A DNA stretch of 42,789 bases from Oscillospiraceae bacterium (GCA_024684395.1 JAIKWY010000136.1:1-42789), one strand, 5' to 3'. Shown: positions 14,465 to 23,562, counted from the first letter of the stretch. Numbers and translations are program-made. Notes: generated by a model from the sequence alone, not told the origin.

Positions 14465-15441
14465 GATACCTTACCTCCTTTTTCTTTGGCAATTCCTTCA
14501 AGAACCGTTAATATCTGAACCTGCTCCTCCATGCAGGCTGCTTCCGAAATATCACGGACCGTCCCGGTGGTCGCCATCTTCCTGCACGCACAGGAATTGC
14601 GGCAATAATCGGCGATCTCACAGCCTTCGCAGCGCTCCGAACGCATGGAATAATCCGGATGTGCCGCTCGTGCCTTGTCCGCCTGGATCCCTGCTATCAG
14701 ATCGCCGCAGCAGAATGCCGGGATGTTCTGGAACTGTACACAGGGATAAAAGCTGCCGTCCCAGTTGATGAACAGCTTCTTTTTGCAGATCTCGCAGGTG
14801 CTGCGCTTCTGGTTCAGGATGTACTTCCGCTTGACAGCAAGCTCATACACGAACAGATCCTGGATCCCGGCGATCTTCTGCCATTGCTCCCGCATCAGGT
14901 CGCCGAAGCTGTCCGGATCATCCGGGACAAGAAAGGCATCCATCGCCGCAGAGACCTTCTTGACGCCCATTTCTTTCAGATACAGGATATTGTCATACAG
15001 ATGCGGCAGGCTCCGCTGTGTATACACGAGCTGCACCAGCGTTTCCGGCTGATACCGCAGCAGAAGCTTCAGGTGCTCGTCAAGCAGCGCCCTGTCTGCG
15101 CCTCGGTCATCACAGTCTGCCCCGTCATGGGACATGTTGATGATGATGCCCTTATCCGCACACCATGCGATGAACGCCTCATCGAGCAGCGTGCCGTTCG
15201 TCGTGATGACAAACTGTTTGGCTTTCAGGTTCTCACAGAAGTACATGACCTCGTTTTTATAGAGCAGCGGTTCCCCGCCGAAGAGATAGACCGTGCCCGC
15301 ATCGTTGCGGCGGTTGATGAACTCCGTGACCTTGTGCATGATCTCCGGTGTGATGCTGCCGTATGCCGTATTCAGATGCCGTTCATAGCAGTAGCTGCAA
15401 TGCAGATTGCATTTATTTGTCAGACTGATCGTGTAATCCAC
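14461..15441 (-). CDS. Radical SAM/SPASM peptide-modifying enzyme
   Basis: A 326-residue radical SAM enzyme, presumably cytoplasmic. The SAM-binding 4Fe-4S motif is Cys11-x3-Cys15-x2-Cys18 and the SAM-contacting GGEP is at 55-58. The C-terminal SPASM domain fits its consensus: Cys219-x9-Gly-x4-Cys234, Cys271-x2-Cys274-x5-Cys280-x3-Cys284, then Cys303, ligating extra 4Fe-4S clusters. SPASM enzymes include sulfatase-maturating enzymes and RiPP peptide maturases, so a peptide or protein substrate is expected. The start codon is GTG at 15441, with only a weak G-rich site. A good promoter sits 85 bp upstream. Its 4-bp overlap with the dockerin/repeat protein makes that protein the likely substrate; the chemistry cannot be predicted. 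No RRE domain, transporter or peptidase gene is adjacent. Confidence 0.9.
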   Translation of the reverse strand: MDYTISLTNKCNLHCSYCYERHLNTAYGSITPEIMHKVTEFINRRNDAGTVYLFGGEPLLYKNEVMYFCENLKAKQFVITTNGTLLDEAFIAWCADKGIIINMSHDGADCDDRGADRALLDEHLKLLLRYQPETLVQLVYTQRSLPHLYDNILYLKEMGVKKVSAAMDAFLVPDDPDSFGDLMREQWQKIAGIQDLFVYELAVKRKYILNQKRSTCEICKKKLFINWDGSFYPCVQFQNIPAFCCGDLIAGIQADKARAAHPDYSMRSERCEGCEIADYCRNSCACRKMATTGTVRDISEAACMEEQVQILTVLEGIAKEKGGKVS

Positions 15442-15525
15442 GGAAACACCCCATTCCTACGTTGCAGAACGCCCGGGCGCATTTTCGCAAAGAAATGTAC
15501 AAATGCAAATGGGATTCTTAGCTAT

Positions 15526-15554
15526 ATTATACATCTAATTTGTCGATAAGTCAA
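15526..15554 (-). promoter_or_regulatory. Promoter of the radical SAM-dockerin operon
   Basis: On the - strand, TTGACT (15554-15549) and TATAAT (15531-15526) are separated by 17 bp. Confidence 0.8.
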
Positions 15555-15630
15555 TAGCGATATGAATATTTCTGCACAAAATGTGGTTTTTTCTGATATT
15601 ACCCTGCCAGATCGGCAAGCCAATATATTA

Positions 15631-15659
15631 TTGACGTAATAACCATCCTATGCTATAAT
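15631..15659 (+). promoter_or_regulatory. Extended -10 promoter of the esterase gene
   Basis: TTGACG (15631-15636), 17 bp, TATAAT (15654-15659), with TG at 15651-15652 making an extended -10. Confidence 0.8.
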
Positions 15660-15745
15660 GGATACAAGCATCCCGGTCATCCGAATGCCTTGCAGCCCCC
15701 GCCGTACACATATGTATTTTGACGCTATAAAAGGAGTTGCTCAGT

Positions 15746-18418
15746 ATGAAACGATTTTTCGCAGCTGCCCTTGCTGCCGCTATGGCGCTTCCCGCCCTGC
15801 CGCTCCATGCAGATGCTGCCACACTGCTCACCAAACGCTTCGACTTCGGCGGAGCGGGCGTGGCGGACGGCTATATCGGCGTATCCGCAGCAGACGGCTA
15901 TACGTCCGCCAAAGGCTACGGCTTTGCCAATACCGGTGCCGTCGAAGATGTCTCCGCAAGCGGAACAGGCGCCCTGTCGGATGCAGTCCGGTTCAACAAA
16001 GACGTGCCGAACCACGTATTCAACCTCGACCTGCCGACCGGCGTGTACAAGATCACCGTCACGACCGGTGACGTCCGCTCCACGACGATCGTGGCAGAGG
16101 GCGTGCCGCAGCTCTATTTCCTGACCGGCAGCAATGCGGTCGATTCCTTCACCATCCCCGTGACGGACGGTCAGCTCAACATCTATGCCGGTGCCGGCGT
16201 GGGGACGGAGTTTTCCATCAGTGCGCTCGAGATCGAACAACTCTCCACGGGGGCAGTGACAAAACCGACCATCTGGGTCGGCGGCGATTCCACGGCGGCA
16301 AGCTACTACAACATTTCCGAGGATGCGACGCACGGCTGGGGGCAGTATCTGAGCCGGTATGTGGATACGAATCGCTATGACGTGCGGAACATCTCCGCCA
16401 GCGGCATCACCTCCGCCGATCTGAGCGGCTATCTGTTCCAGACCGCCGAGCATTACGGAAAAAGCGGGGACATCCTGCTCTTAGCCGTGGGGCTCAATGA
16501 TTATGCGAAGGCATACAATGCGCATCCGGATGCGCCGGATCCGACCGACTACAAAGCCAATATGACCGCCATGATCCGGAGCGCCAAGGAGAAGGGCATG
16601 ACCGTCTATCTCGTGAAGCAGCACGGCGGCAAGAGTGACCTCGCCAAGTATCCGCTCCCGTCATCCATGTGGTTCGGTCAGGCGATCGACGAGCTCGCAG
16701 AGGCTGAGGATGTCGGCGTGATCGACCTGTACCGTCCGTGGCTCGAGTTCTCGCTGGACAATGCCTATTTCGAGATGCAGGAGTATTATACGGACGATGC
16801 GCTCCACCTGAATGCCCTTGGTGCTGACAAAATGGCAGAGATGGTGAGCGAGCAGCTCTTCCCGCAGGAGGAGCCGTTCACATGCAGCGTGACCTATCAT
16901 TCTGACACCGCCCCGACGGCTGTCTACGAGACCGAGGTCTCCGGCAAAGCGGTCTCCAACCCGCACAAGGGCTTCGTCATGACCGCCTACACGCCGTACA
17001 TGATCAGCGATGCGTTCCAGTACGGCATCGGAGGTTCTGCGGACAACCATGCCTGGGATGTAGTGACGATCGTGAGCGGTTCGCCCCACTGGAATGACCT
17101 GAACCCGGAAAATGGCGTCTACAACTGGGATGAGATCGACGCCATGCTCGATGCCTGTGAGGAACACGGGCTGACCTACTGCATCCGCATCATGCCATAT
17201 TCGTCCTACTTGGGCGAAGACTATGTGCCGCAGTGGGTCTATGACGCAGGTGCCCAGAAATACACGGCGCCCTCCCGTGATGATCCCGGAGAGCAGGTCG
17301 TTTTCCCGAAATGGGATGACCCGATCTATTTGCAGGCACACAAGGACTTTGTCAGGGCGCTGGCGGAAAAATATGACGGCGATCCCCGGGTGGAACTGAT
17401 CGACGTCCGTCCCTTCGGCGATTACGGCGAATGGCATAATTCCTTCGCAGTCGGAGAGTTCATGCCGTCTATAGAGATCCAGAAGGACATGCTCGACTGC
17501 TATGCAGATGCCTTTGACAAGACGCTGCTCGTGCTGCCCTCGAATGCACGGGGCGAGATCTATCAGTATGCGCTCTCGCTCGGCATCACCAAGCGGGATG
17601 ACGGTCTCATCTCCATCCCGAATGCGGAGTGGAGCCTGCGACCGGCGTACCGTGCGAACATGCCCGTTGTCGGCGAGAATTACTGGCCGTATGCGTGGAT
17701 GCGGGATGCTGTGCGGAAGAATGAATACTCCTACGTGAACTGGACGCCGCAGCGCTTCCGGGAGACGATCGAGATCCCGCACATGTCCATTTTTGCACTC
17801 GATCAGGACAGCAATTGCAGCTACGGCTTCTACCTGGAGCAGAAGGATGTCATCGACGAGATGTGCAACCGCATCGGCTATCATTTCACGGTCACATCCG
17901 CCGCCCGCTATGACAACAAGCTCGTGGTCAGGATCAAAAACACCGGGCTTGCCCCCTGCTTCTTCAACATCGACCTGTGTGCAGAGATCATGGATGAAAA
18001 CGGCAAAAAGACCGCCGATCTCGGGAAGCCCATCCGCATCGAGAAAGCCTCCTTCCACGACGGACAGGAAAAGGAGTTCCTGTTTGCGTACAGCGGCACA
18101 CTGGACAAGAATGCGACCATCTGCCTTGCCATGTACGACTGCGACAACCCGCTCGTGCAGGGCAAGGATCCTACCGTGCGGTTCGATAACAAGAACACGC
18201 TGCCCGATAACCGCCTGCAACTGGTGCAGACAGACTTTGTGGACGGTGACGTGGATCTGGACGGCAGCTTTGATCTTGTGGATGTCGTGCTGCTGCAAAA
18301 GTGGCTGCTCGCCGTGCCGGGTGTGCATCTTTCCGACTGGAACGAAGCCGACCGCAATGCAGATGAGAAGCTGGACGTGTTCGACCTCGGTCTGATGAAG
18401 CAGATGCTGCTGCACTGA
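15746..18418 (+). CDS. Secreted SGNH (CE12-like) esterase fused to DUF4832-like domain, with dockerin
   Basis: An 890-residue cellulosomal protein. The ATG at 15746 follows AAAGGAG by 9 bp; a TTG nine bases upstream is ignored. A signal peptide ends near ADA (about residue 24). Residues about 28-165 form a beta-rich domain like those preceding rhamnogalacturonan acetylesterases. Residues about 172-372 are an SGNH hydrolase: GDST (Ser182), a central Gly in ISASG, GLND (Asn251) and DALH (Asp351, His354), resembling family CE12 pectin esterases. Residues about 400-800 begin NPHKGF and include YNWDEIDAMLDACEEHGL and GDYGEWHN, fitting the DUF4874/DUF4832 TIM-barrel group. The C-terminus is a type I dockerin (GDVDLDGSFDLVD, DRNADEKLDVFDLGLMKQ). 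Probable role: deacetylating and perhaps cleaving pectin side structures. The second activity is unproven. Confidence 0.88.
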   Translation: MKRFFAAALAAAMALPALPLHADAATLLTKRFDFGGAGVADGYIGVSAADGYTSAKGYGFANTGAVEDVSASGTGALSDAVRFNKDVPNHVFNLDLPTGVYKITVTTGDVRSTTIVAEGVPQLYFLTGSNAVDSFTIPVTDGQLNIYAGAGVGTEFSISALEIEQLSTGAVTKPTIWVGGDSTAASYYNISEDATHGWGQYLSRYVDTNRYDVRNISASGITSADLSGYLFQTAEHYGKSGDILLLAVGLNDYAKAYNAHPDAPDPTDYKANMTAMIRSAKEKGMTVYLVKQHGGKSDLAKYPLPSSMWFGQAIDELAEAEDVGVIDLYRPWLEFSLDNAYFEMQEYYTDDALHLNALGADKMAEMVSEQLFPQEEPFTCSVTYHSDTAPTAVYETEVSGKAVSNPHKGFVMTAYTPYMISDAFQYGIGGSADNHAWDVVTIVSGSPHWNDLNPENGVYNWDEIDAMLDACEEHGLTYCIRIMPYSSYLGEDYVPQWVYDAGAQKYTAPSRDDPGEQVVFPKWDDPIYLQAHKDFVRALAEKYDGDPRVELIDVRPFGDYGEWHNSFAVGEFMPSIEIQKDMLDCYADAFDKTLLVLPSNARGEIYQYALSLGITKRDDGLISIPNAEWSLRPAYRANMPVVGENYWPYAWMRDAVRKNEYSYVNWTPQRFRETIEIPHMSIFALDQDSNCSYGFYLEQKDVIDEMCNRIGYHFTVTSAARYDNKLVVRIKNTGLAPCFFNIDLCAEIMDENGKKTADLGKPIRIEKASFHDGQEKEFLFAYSGTLDKNATICLAMYDCDNPLVQGKDPTVRFDNKNTLPDNRLQLVQTDFVDGDVDLDGSFDLVDVVLLQKWLLAVPGVHLSDWNEADRNADEKLDVFDLGLMKQMLLH

Positions 18419-18434
18419 ACATACGGTATCCAAC

Positions 18435-18462
18435 AAGAGCTCCCGGCATGTCGGGAGCTCTT
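18435..18462. terminator. Bidirectional terminator
   Basis: Arms AAGAGCTCCCG (18435-18445) and CGGGAGCTCTT (18452-18462) with a 6-nt loop lie between the convergent esterase and helicase genes. Confidence 0.8.
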
Positions 18463-18470
18463 TCATCATG

Positions 18471-20747
18471 TTAATAAACAGCTTCGTCAGACGCCATGTC
18501 CAGTGCCTTATTTTCCTGGATATTGCACCATTCCCGCACACGCTGTTTCATCTCCTCGATGCCGAGCACACCGCAGGCAAAGCCCTTCCGCACGAGCTCC
18601 GGCGGGAGATATTCATCATATTTCTCAAAGAGCGGCACCTCGTTCGGATAGACGAGTTCCAGCGGATCAATGGGCTTCCGGATCTCCTCTGCCAGCACGG
18701 CAAAGAACGCATCCCGGGTCAGCGGCATAGAAAACTGGATGAAGTAGGGACGGGAAGGATCCAGCCCCTTGATGCCGAGCCGATCCTTGCAGCGCAGCTT
18801 CAGGAACCGCTCCAGCGCCAGAAAGGCATACGTTCCGAGCCACGGGAACAGGCACCACATATCTCCGCCCAGGTTCACAAGGATCTCCTCGGTCACGGCG
18901 GCATTCCGTGCCGTCTCCCTTGCCTGAGCAAGGCGGCGGACGGCATTCTGCATCAGATAGGGATAGCTTTTGTCCTCCCGCAGCACCTGCCGCATCCGGA
19001 GCAGGATCTTTGTGTGGATGTCGCCGGGACATTCCCCGAAATACGCCGGCACCTTGCCCTTGACGGGCTCGCAGTAGACCAGATGCCGCTTGTGATCGAC
19101 CTCTTCCACGATCCAGACATGTCCCGCAATGGCGATCTTTTCCCCGGGCGGCGGCGGCATGACGAGCGTGCCGAGCTCCTGCGACTCGCAGCGGACGGTG
19201 TACTCCTCATTCTCCTGAAAGACGGCATAGAACTTGAAGGAGTTGATGACCCTCTCCCCTGCCAATCCGACGATCAGTCCGCCTTCCTCCGTGCGCTGGA
19301 TGTGATCCTGTTCGAGCAGATGCCGCAGCAAAATGCGGTAATCCTCCTGCGTGATATGGCGGAAGACCTGCAAGGTCAGCACACGCTGTGCCAGTGCCGC
19401 AGGCGTCAGCTCACCGCAGGACGCAAGTGTGCTCATCGTCTGATGATACAGCAGGCTATACGGCAGCCGATCCAGTCTCGGCGGCTCGACCCAGCGCTCT
19501 TCGATATAGACCTGCACCAGAGCGATGCCCTGCAACAGCCGCCACGGGATGGTCTCCGGGAGCATTGCCCTCGGCTCGGGCATTTCCTCCCGCATCACGA
19601 ACCACATCTCCGGCGGCAGATCCCGTCTGCCCGTCCTCCCCATGCGCTGCAAAAAGGATGAGACCGTAAACGGCGCATCCACCTGAAATGCCCGTTCGAG
19701 CCTTCCGATGTCGATGCCCAGTTCAAGCGTGGCGGTCGTGACCGTTGTCATATACATATCCTCGTCCTTCATGGCGGTCTCCGCCGTTTCCCGGAAGGAA
19801 GCAGACAGATTCCCATGATGGATGAGGAAGCGGTCAGGCTCATGCTTTGCTTCGCAATAGGAGCGCAGCGTCGTGGTCACAGCCTCGCACTCCTCACGGG
19901 AATTGACGAACACCAGACATTTCTTCCCGAGCGTATGCTCAAAGATATAGCCGATGCCCGGGTCTGCATTCTGCGGTGCCGGATCCGTCACCATTTCCGG
20001 GAGTTCGAGCGCAGTGACCGGCGCTTCACCGTCGGATGTCTGCTTGCTGCCGGTATAGAAATGCTCCATCGAAAGCCGCCAGCGGATGCCCTTGGCTTCG
20101 ATCTTCGGAACGAATGTCGTCCTGCCCGTTCCGGCAGACAGAAAGCGCCCCGTTGCCTCCGGGTCGCCGATCGTCGCAGACAGCCCGATGCGGCGGGGGT
20201 TCACGTTTGCCGCACGGCAGAGCCGTTCGATCAGGCAGATCGTCTGCCCGCCCCGGTCGCCCCGCATGAGGGAATGCACTTCGTCAATGACGATGAACCG
20301 CAGATCCCCGAACAGCTTGGACACGGCTGCGTGCTTGTGCAGCAAAATCGCTTCGAGGGATTCGGGCGTGATCTGCAAGATGCCGGAGGGATGCTTCATC
20401 AGCTTGTTCTTATGCGACTGCGACACATCGCCGTGCCAGTGCCAGACGGGGATGTCCGCCTCCTCGCATAGTTCATTCAGACGGGAAAACTGGTCGTTGA
20501 TGAGCGCTTTCAGAGGTCCGATATAGATCGCACCGACCGACTTCGGCATGTCCTCGGAAAAGAGCGTCAGGATCGGAAAGAACGCCGCCTCCGTTTTACC
20601 GGAGGCAGTGGAAGCAGTCAGCAGGACATTCAGATCCGTGTTGAAGATGGCATCCCCTGCCGCCGCCTGGATCGCCCGCAGCGACTCCCAGCCGTTCCGG
20701 TAGATAAAGTCCTGGATAAACGGCGCATAGCGGTCAAATACGTTCAT
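18471..20747 (-). CDS. sngC: Shango-like SngC: Lhr-type SF2 DEVH helicase
   Basis: A 758-residue superfamily 2 helicase. Walker A is STASGKTEA (46-54, Lys51), the DEVH box is at 155-158, motif III SAT at 190-192, and motif VI QRMGRTGRR at 367-375. The C-terminal half beyond about 400 matches the extension of Lhr/BrxHI-like helicases rather than a known nuclease. AAAGAGG lies 6 bp before the ATG; the gap from the ATPase stop is 11 bp, so it is the last gene of a three-gene operon. The trio TerB protein, DUF2791 ATPase and DEAD/DEAH helicase is the composition of the Shango anti-phage system. Related helicases (BrxHI) occur in BREX. The exact system label comes from gene content, not a search. 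Confidence 0.88.
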   Translation of the reverse strand: MNVFDRYAPFIQDFIYRNGWESLRAIQAAAGDAIFNTDLNVLLTASTASGKTEAAFFPILTLFSEDMPKSVGAIYIGPLKALINDQFSRLNELCEEADIPVWHWHGDVSQSHKNKLMKHPSGILQITPESLEAILLHKHAAVSKLFGDLRFIVIDEVHSLMRGDRGGQTICLIERLCRAANVNPRRIGLSATIGDPEATGRFLSAGTGRTTFVPKIEAKGIRWRLSMEHFYTGSKQTSDGEAPVTALELPEMVTDPAPQNADPGIGYIFEHTLGKKCLVFVNSREECEAVTTTLRSYCEAKHEPDRFLIHHGNLSASFRETAETAMKDEDMYMTTVTTATLELGIDIGRLERAFQVDAPFTVSSFLQRMGRTGRRDLPPEMWFVMREEMPEPRAMLPETIPWRLLQGIALVQVYIEERWVEPPRLDRLPYSLLYHQTMSTLASCGELTPAALAQRVLTLQVFRHITQEDYRILLRHLLEQDHIQRTEEGGLIVGLAGERVINSFKFYAVFQENEEYTVRCESQELGTLVMPPPPGEKIAIAGHVWIVEEVDHKRHLVYCEPVKGKVPAYFGECPGDIHTKILLRMRQVLREDKSYPYLMQNAVRRLAQARETARNAAVTEEILVNLGGDMWCLFPWLGTYAFLALERFLKLRCKDRLGIKGLDPSRPYFIQFSMPLTRDAFFAVLAEEIRKPIDPLELVYPNEVPLFEKYDEYLPPELVRKGFACGVLGIEEMKQRVREWCNIQENKALDMASDEAVY

Positions 20748-20758
20748 ACAAACCTCTT

Positions 20759-22069
20759 TCAGATCTCAAATTCTGCAAACTCTGACGCTGCCGCTTCCGC
20801 ATCGGCATCCGGCTGTGCGACACAGATGCCGCCGGAGCGGATCATTTCGGTGATCGAAAGCGCCGGCTGCTGATAGCTGATGTCGAGCAGCTCGATGAAA
20901 TCCCGGATGACCTCACGGGGCGTGATGTGCGAATCTGCGCCGATCCTGCCAAATTCCGTCTGGATGAACAGGATCAGTTCCTCCTGCGTGATGCGCTGTT
21001 CATAGCCGTAAAGCTGCACATGGATGTCGGCGAGCTTCTCGGTCAGCACCAGCATCTCCTCATAGGTCAGCGGTACGAGCCGGATGACAGGGGCAAGCAT
21101 GTCCTTCATGCCTTCCCTGCCGAAGCGCCCCTCCGCCAGACGGGAGCGCAGCGCTTCATAGCTGAAGATGCCCCGCCTTGTGTCCTCGATGCACTGCGGC
21201 GTCCCGCCCATGATGATGCCCATATAATGCGCTTTTCCCTGCAATGTATCGTTGTACATGGTCAGGATCTTCTCATAGTTGTTCTGCCGGGTGACGGAAT
21301 TGGTGATCTTGTAGAGGTTCACCAGCTCGTCGATCAGGATGAGCATACCGCTGTAGCCGGCTTTTTTCAGGAACAAAGCGAAGATCTTGAGATAATCATA
21401 CCAGTCATCGTCAGTGATGATGATATTGACCCCGAGCTCCTGTTTCGCCTCTGTTTTCGTGCCGTATTCGCCCCGGAACCACTTGACGACCTTCGCCTTG
21501 GTCTCATCATCGTCATTTGTCACGGCATGATAATACATCGTCAGGAGCTTCGCAAAATCGAAGCCGTGCACCAGCTCGTTCAGGCTGCTGATGACCGAAA
21601 AGATCCGCTGCTCCACCTGCTTTGCAAAATCAGGCGCATCCGGGCTGCACTGTGCTGCGGTCTCTGCCTGCACGCTGCTGATCCATTTGTCCAGGATCAG
21701 CGTCAGCGCACCGCCCTCGGGACGCACCTTCGTAGACATGTTCCGGACGAGCTCCTTGTAGGTGGCAAGTCCCTGCCCCTTGGTGCCATGCAAACGGCGC
21801 TCCGGCGACAGATCGGCATCCAGCACCACAAAATTGCGATCCATGGCATGTGCCCGGATGGTCTGGAGCAAAAAGCTCTTGCCGCTGCCGTATTTTCCGA
21901 CGACGAAGCGGAAGGAGGCGCCGCCGTCCGCAATGATCTCCACATCATGCAGCAGAGCGTCGATCTCCTGCGTTCTTCCGACGGTGATATAGGGCAGACC
22001 CACCCTCGGCACAACGCCGCCTTTCAGCGAGTTCATCATAGCGGAAGCGATCCGCATAGGTATCATCAT
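20759..22069 (-). CDS. sngB: Shango-like SngB: DUF2791 (BrxD-like) P-loop ATPase
   Basis: A 436-residue STAND/AAA-like ATPase of the DUF2791 group that includes BrxD. The N-terminal PRVGLPYITVGRTQEID segment precedes Walker A GKYGSGKS (58-65). Walker B is LILIDE (243-248), in GMLILIDELVNLYK. The start at 22069 makes an ATGA overlap with the TerB gene stop, implying translational coupling; 20 more in-frame codons upstream lie within the TerB gene and look spurious. In Shango this subunit works with the TerB protein and helicase; the mechanism is not established. Homologues in BREX are paired with a BrxHI helicase, which mirrors the downstream gene here. Confidence 0.9.
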   Translation of the reverse strand: MMIPMRIASAMMNSLKGGVVPRVGLPYITVGRTQEIDALLHDVEIIADGGASFRFVVGKYGSGKSFLLQTIRAHAMDRNFVVLDADLSPERRLHGTKGQGLATYKELVRNMSTKVRPEGGALTLILDKWISSVQAETAAQCSPDAPDFAKQVEQRIFSVISSLNELVHGFDFAKLLTMYYHAVTNDDDETKAKVVKWFRGEYGTKTEAKQELGVNIIITDDDWYDYLKIFALFLKKAGYSGMLILIDELVNLYKITNSVTRQNNYEKILTMYNDTLQGKAHYMGIIMGGTPQCIEDTRRGIFSYEALRSRLAEGRFGREGMKDMLAPVIRLVPLTYEEMLVLTEKLADIHVQLYGYEQRITQEELILFIQTEFGRIGADSHITPREVIRDFIELLDISYQQPALSITEMIRSGGICVAQPDADAEAAASEFAEFEI

Positions 22070-23562
22070 GGCTGTATCATTCCTTTCAGCTCGTCTGTAT
22101 AGTCCTCGATCAGCTCCGGTACATCGCACGCATCGTCGATCACGGTATCCCCGAAGCGATCGAACAGCTTCTCATTCACCGCTTCCGTCAGTACCGAGGG
22201 CAGCTTGCCGGCGTCCTTTGCCGCCTGCCGCCAGTCGCCGCCGTAGAGCAGCGCCTGTAGGAAACGATACTCCTCCGGCGCAAGCGGCAGATCCGAGGTC
22301 GGCTCGGGCACATCCTGCACAGGTTCCGGCTGCGGCGCCACGGGTTCCGGCTTTAATCGTTCTTCCTCCTCGACAAGCAGCTTTTCCCGGGTCACATCCG
22401 CAGCGGCACGGATGTCAGAAAGCCGTGACAGGTCGATGTTGATAACAGGGCGCTCCAGCTCACGCTGCTCCGCTTCAACGGCATCGAGCGCCTTCTGCAC
22501 CGTATCGGAAAGCAGCTTCGTCATCTTCGGCGGCGTGAGCGGCTTGAGTCCTGTACGGGTGCGCATCGCAAAATCCACCGCACGCAGCAGTGCGCCGATA
22601 TGGATATTCTGGTGCAGTCTGCCAAAGTAGCGCTTGCAGAACCAGACGCCGTGCCGCACATGATAGTGATGGATCTCATTGACGGCGATATGTCGGTCAT
22701 CGGGTCGTCTTTCGTGATAGAAGACCGCATTCCGGAACACGGAAAACTGCACCTCGGTCATCCTGCCGAAGATCTCCTCGCAGTACGACACATTCCCATG
22801 CAGCCGGTAATTCTCCGCCATCATCCGGAAGGTCATGCAGGCGGCTTTGCAATAGGCATCACGGTGCTTTTTCAGGATGACGGAGCGTTCGGTCTTGTAG
22901 GAGGACAATGTCTGCAAAGCGCCGAACAGCGTCTCATCCGGCTGTTCCGCATCATGCATCAGAATGACGACCGCTTCCTCATACCGTTCCTCCTGCGAAC
23001 CCCGGAGCAGCGCCGGATCGAGCCCGTAAAACAGCACATAGTCCCGCATCCACGTTTCGAGGTTCAGGCGGATCTTCGGGAACACGCTCAGAAACTGATA
23101 ATGCTCCTTCACGGCACAGAATTTCCGGAAGCCGTCCTCGGCATCCTCACAGCCGACCCCGGCAATGAGTTCATACAGGTACACATACAGAAAAGACAGG
23201 CATACATCCGGGAAATCGCCTTTCCGGACGGATGTACGCCATGTAAAATACGCTCTGAGCTCCGCATTGGTCATGTCGGCATAGGTGGGATAATACCGGT
23301 CAAAATGCACCGGCTGTGCATCGTCATCCTCATACTCCGCCATGAACCGTGCCTGCTGGAGGAACAGCCACTCCCGTGACTTTCCGATCGCTTCGGAGGT
23401 GTAGGCAAGGCGGCGCATCTCGATGATCTTTTCGGGGGTCTGGAGGGTGTTCTCAGGCTGTCCGCACGGCGCAGCAGCACCTGCCGGACGTCTGTCCTTC
23501 TGCACGAACCGCCCCGGACGATAGATGATCGGCTCATCCTGATAGATCTTGTCATTCGCCAT
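22066..23562 (-). CDS. sngA: Shango-like SngA: TerB_N / TerB_C domain protein
   Basis: A 498-residue cytoplasmic protein and first gene of the operon. The N-terminal TerB_N domain is recognisable from YYPTYADMTNAELRAYFTWR followed by VRKGDFPD and LYVYLYELIAG (roughly 90-150). A long helical middle and a Pro/Glu/Val linker (about 370-400) lead to a TerB_C-like end (LAPEEYRFLQALLYGGDW, NEKLFDRFGDTVIDD). TerB proteins were named for tellurite resistance, but in this gene context the known role is phage defence. The start at 23562 has GGAGGAGG 8-9 bp upstream; the 50-residue upstream extension covers the promoter. The divergence from well-studied proteobacterial Shango is probably large. Confidence 0.85.
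   Translation of the reverse strand: MANDKIYQDEPIIYRPGRFVQKDRRPAGAAAPCGQPENTLQTPEKIIEMRRLAYTSEAIGKSREWLFLQQARFMAEYEDDDAQPVHFDRYYPTYADMTNAELRAYFTWRTSVRKGDFPDVCLSFLYVYLYELIAGVGCEDAEDGFRKFCAVKEHYQFLSVFPKIRLNLETWMRDYVLFYGLDPALLRGSQEERYEEAVVILMHDAEQPDETLFGALQTLSSYKTERSVILKKHRDAYCKAACMTFRMMAENYRLHGNVSYCEEIFGRMTEVQFSVFRNAVFYHERRPDDRHIAVNEIHHYHVRHGVWFCKRYFGRLHQNIHIGALLRAVDFAMRTRTGLKPLTPPKMTKLLSDTVQKALDAVEAEQRELERPVINIDLSRLSDIRAAADVTREKLLVEEEERLKPEPVAPQPEPVQDVPEPTSDLPLAPEEYRFLQALLYGGDWRQAAKDAGKLPSVLTEAVNEKLFDRFGDTVIDDACDVPELIEDYTDELKGMIQP

Larger units (their letters stand above)
15442..15745. promoter_or_regulatory. Divergent intergenic region between radical SAM and esterase genes
   Basis: These 304 bp hold no gene. 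They contain the - promoter (15526-15554), the + promoter (15631-15659) and a CGCCCGGGCG palindrome (about 15471-15480) in the radical SAM leader. A TATGTAT-type AT-rich tract separates the esterase promoter from its ribosome binding site. No riboswitch fold was recognised. Confidence 0.6.

Noticed and set aside
18468-19661. 397-codon + strand ORF opposite the helicase
   Set aside because: Shadow of the SngC helicase; composition rich in His/Arg/Leu as expected for antisense of a GC-rich gene.
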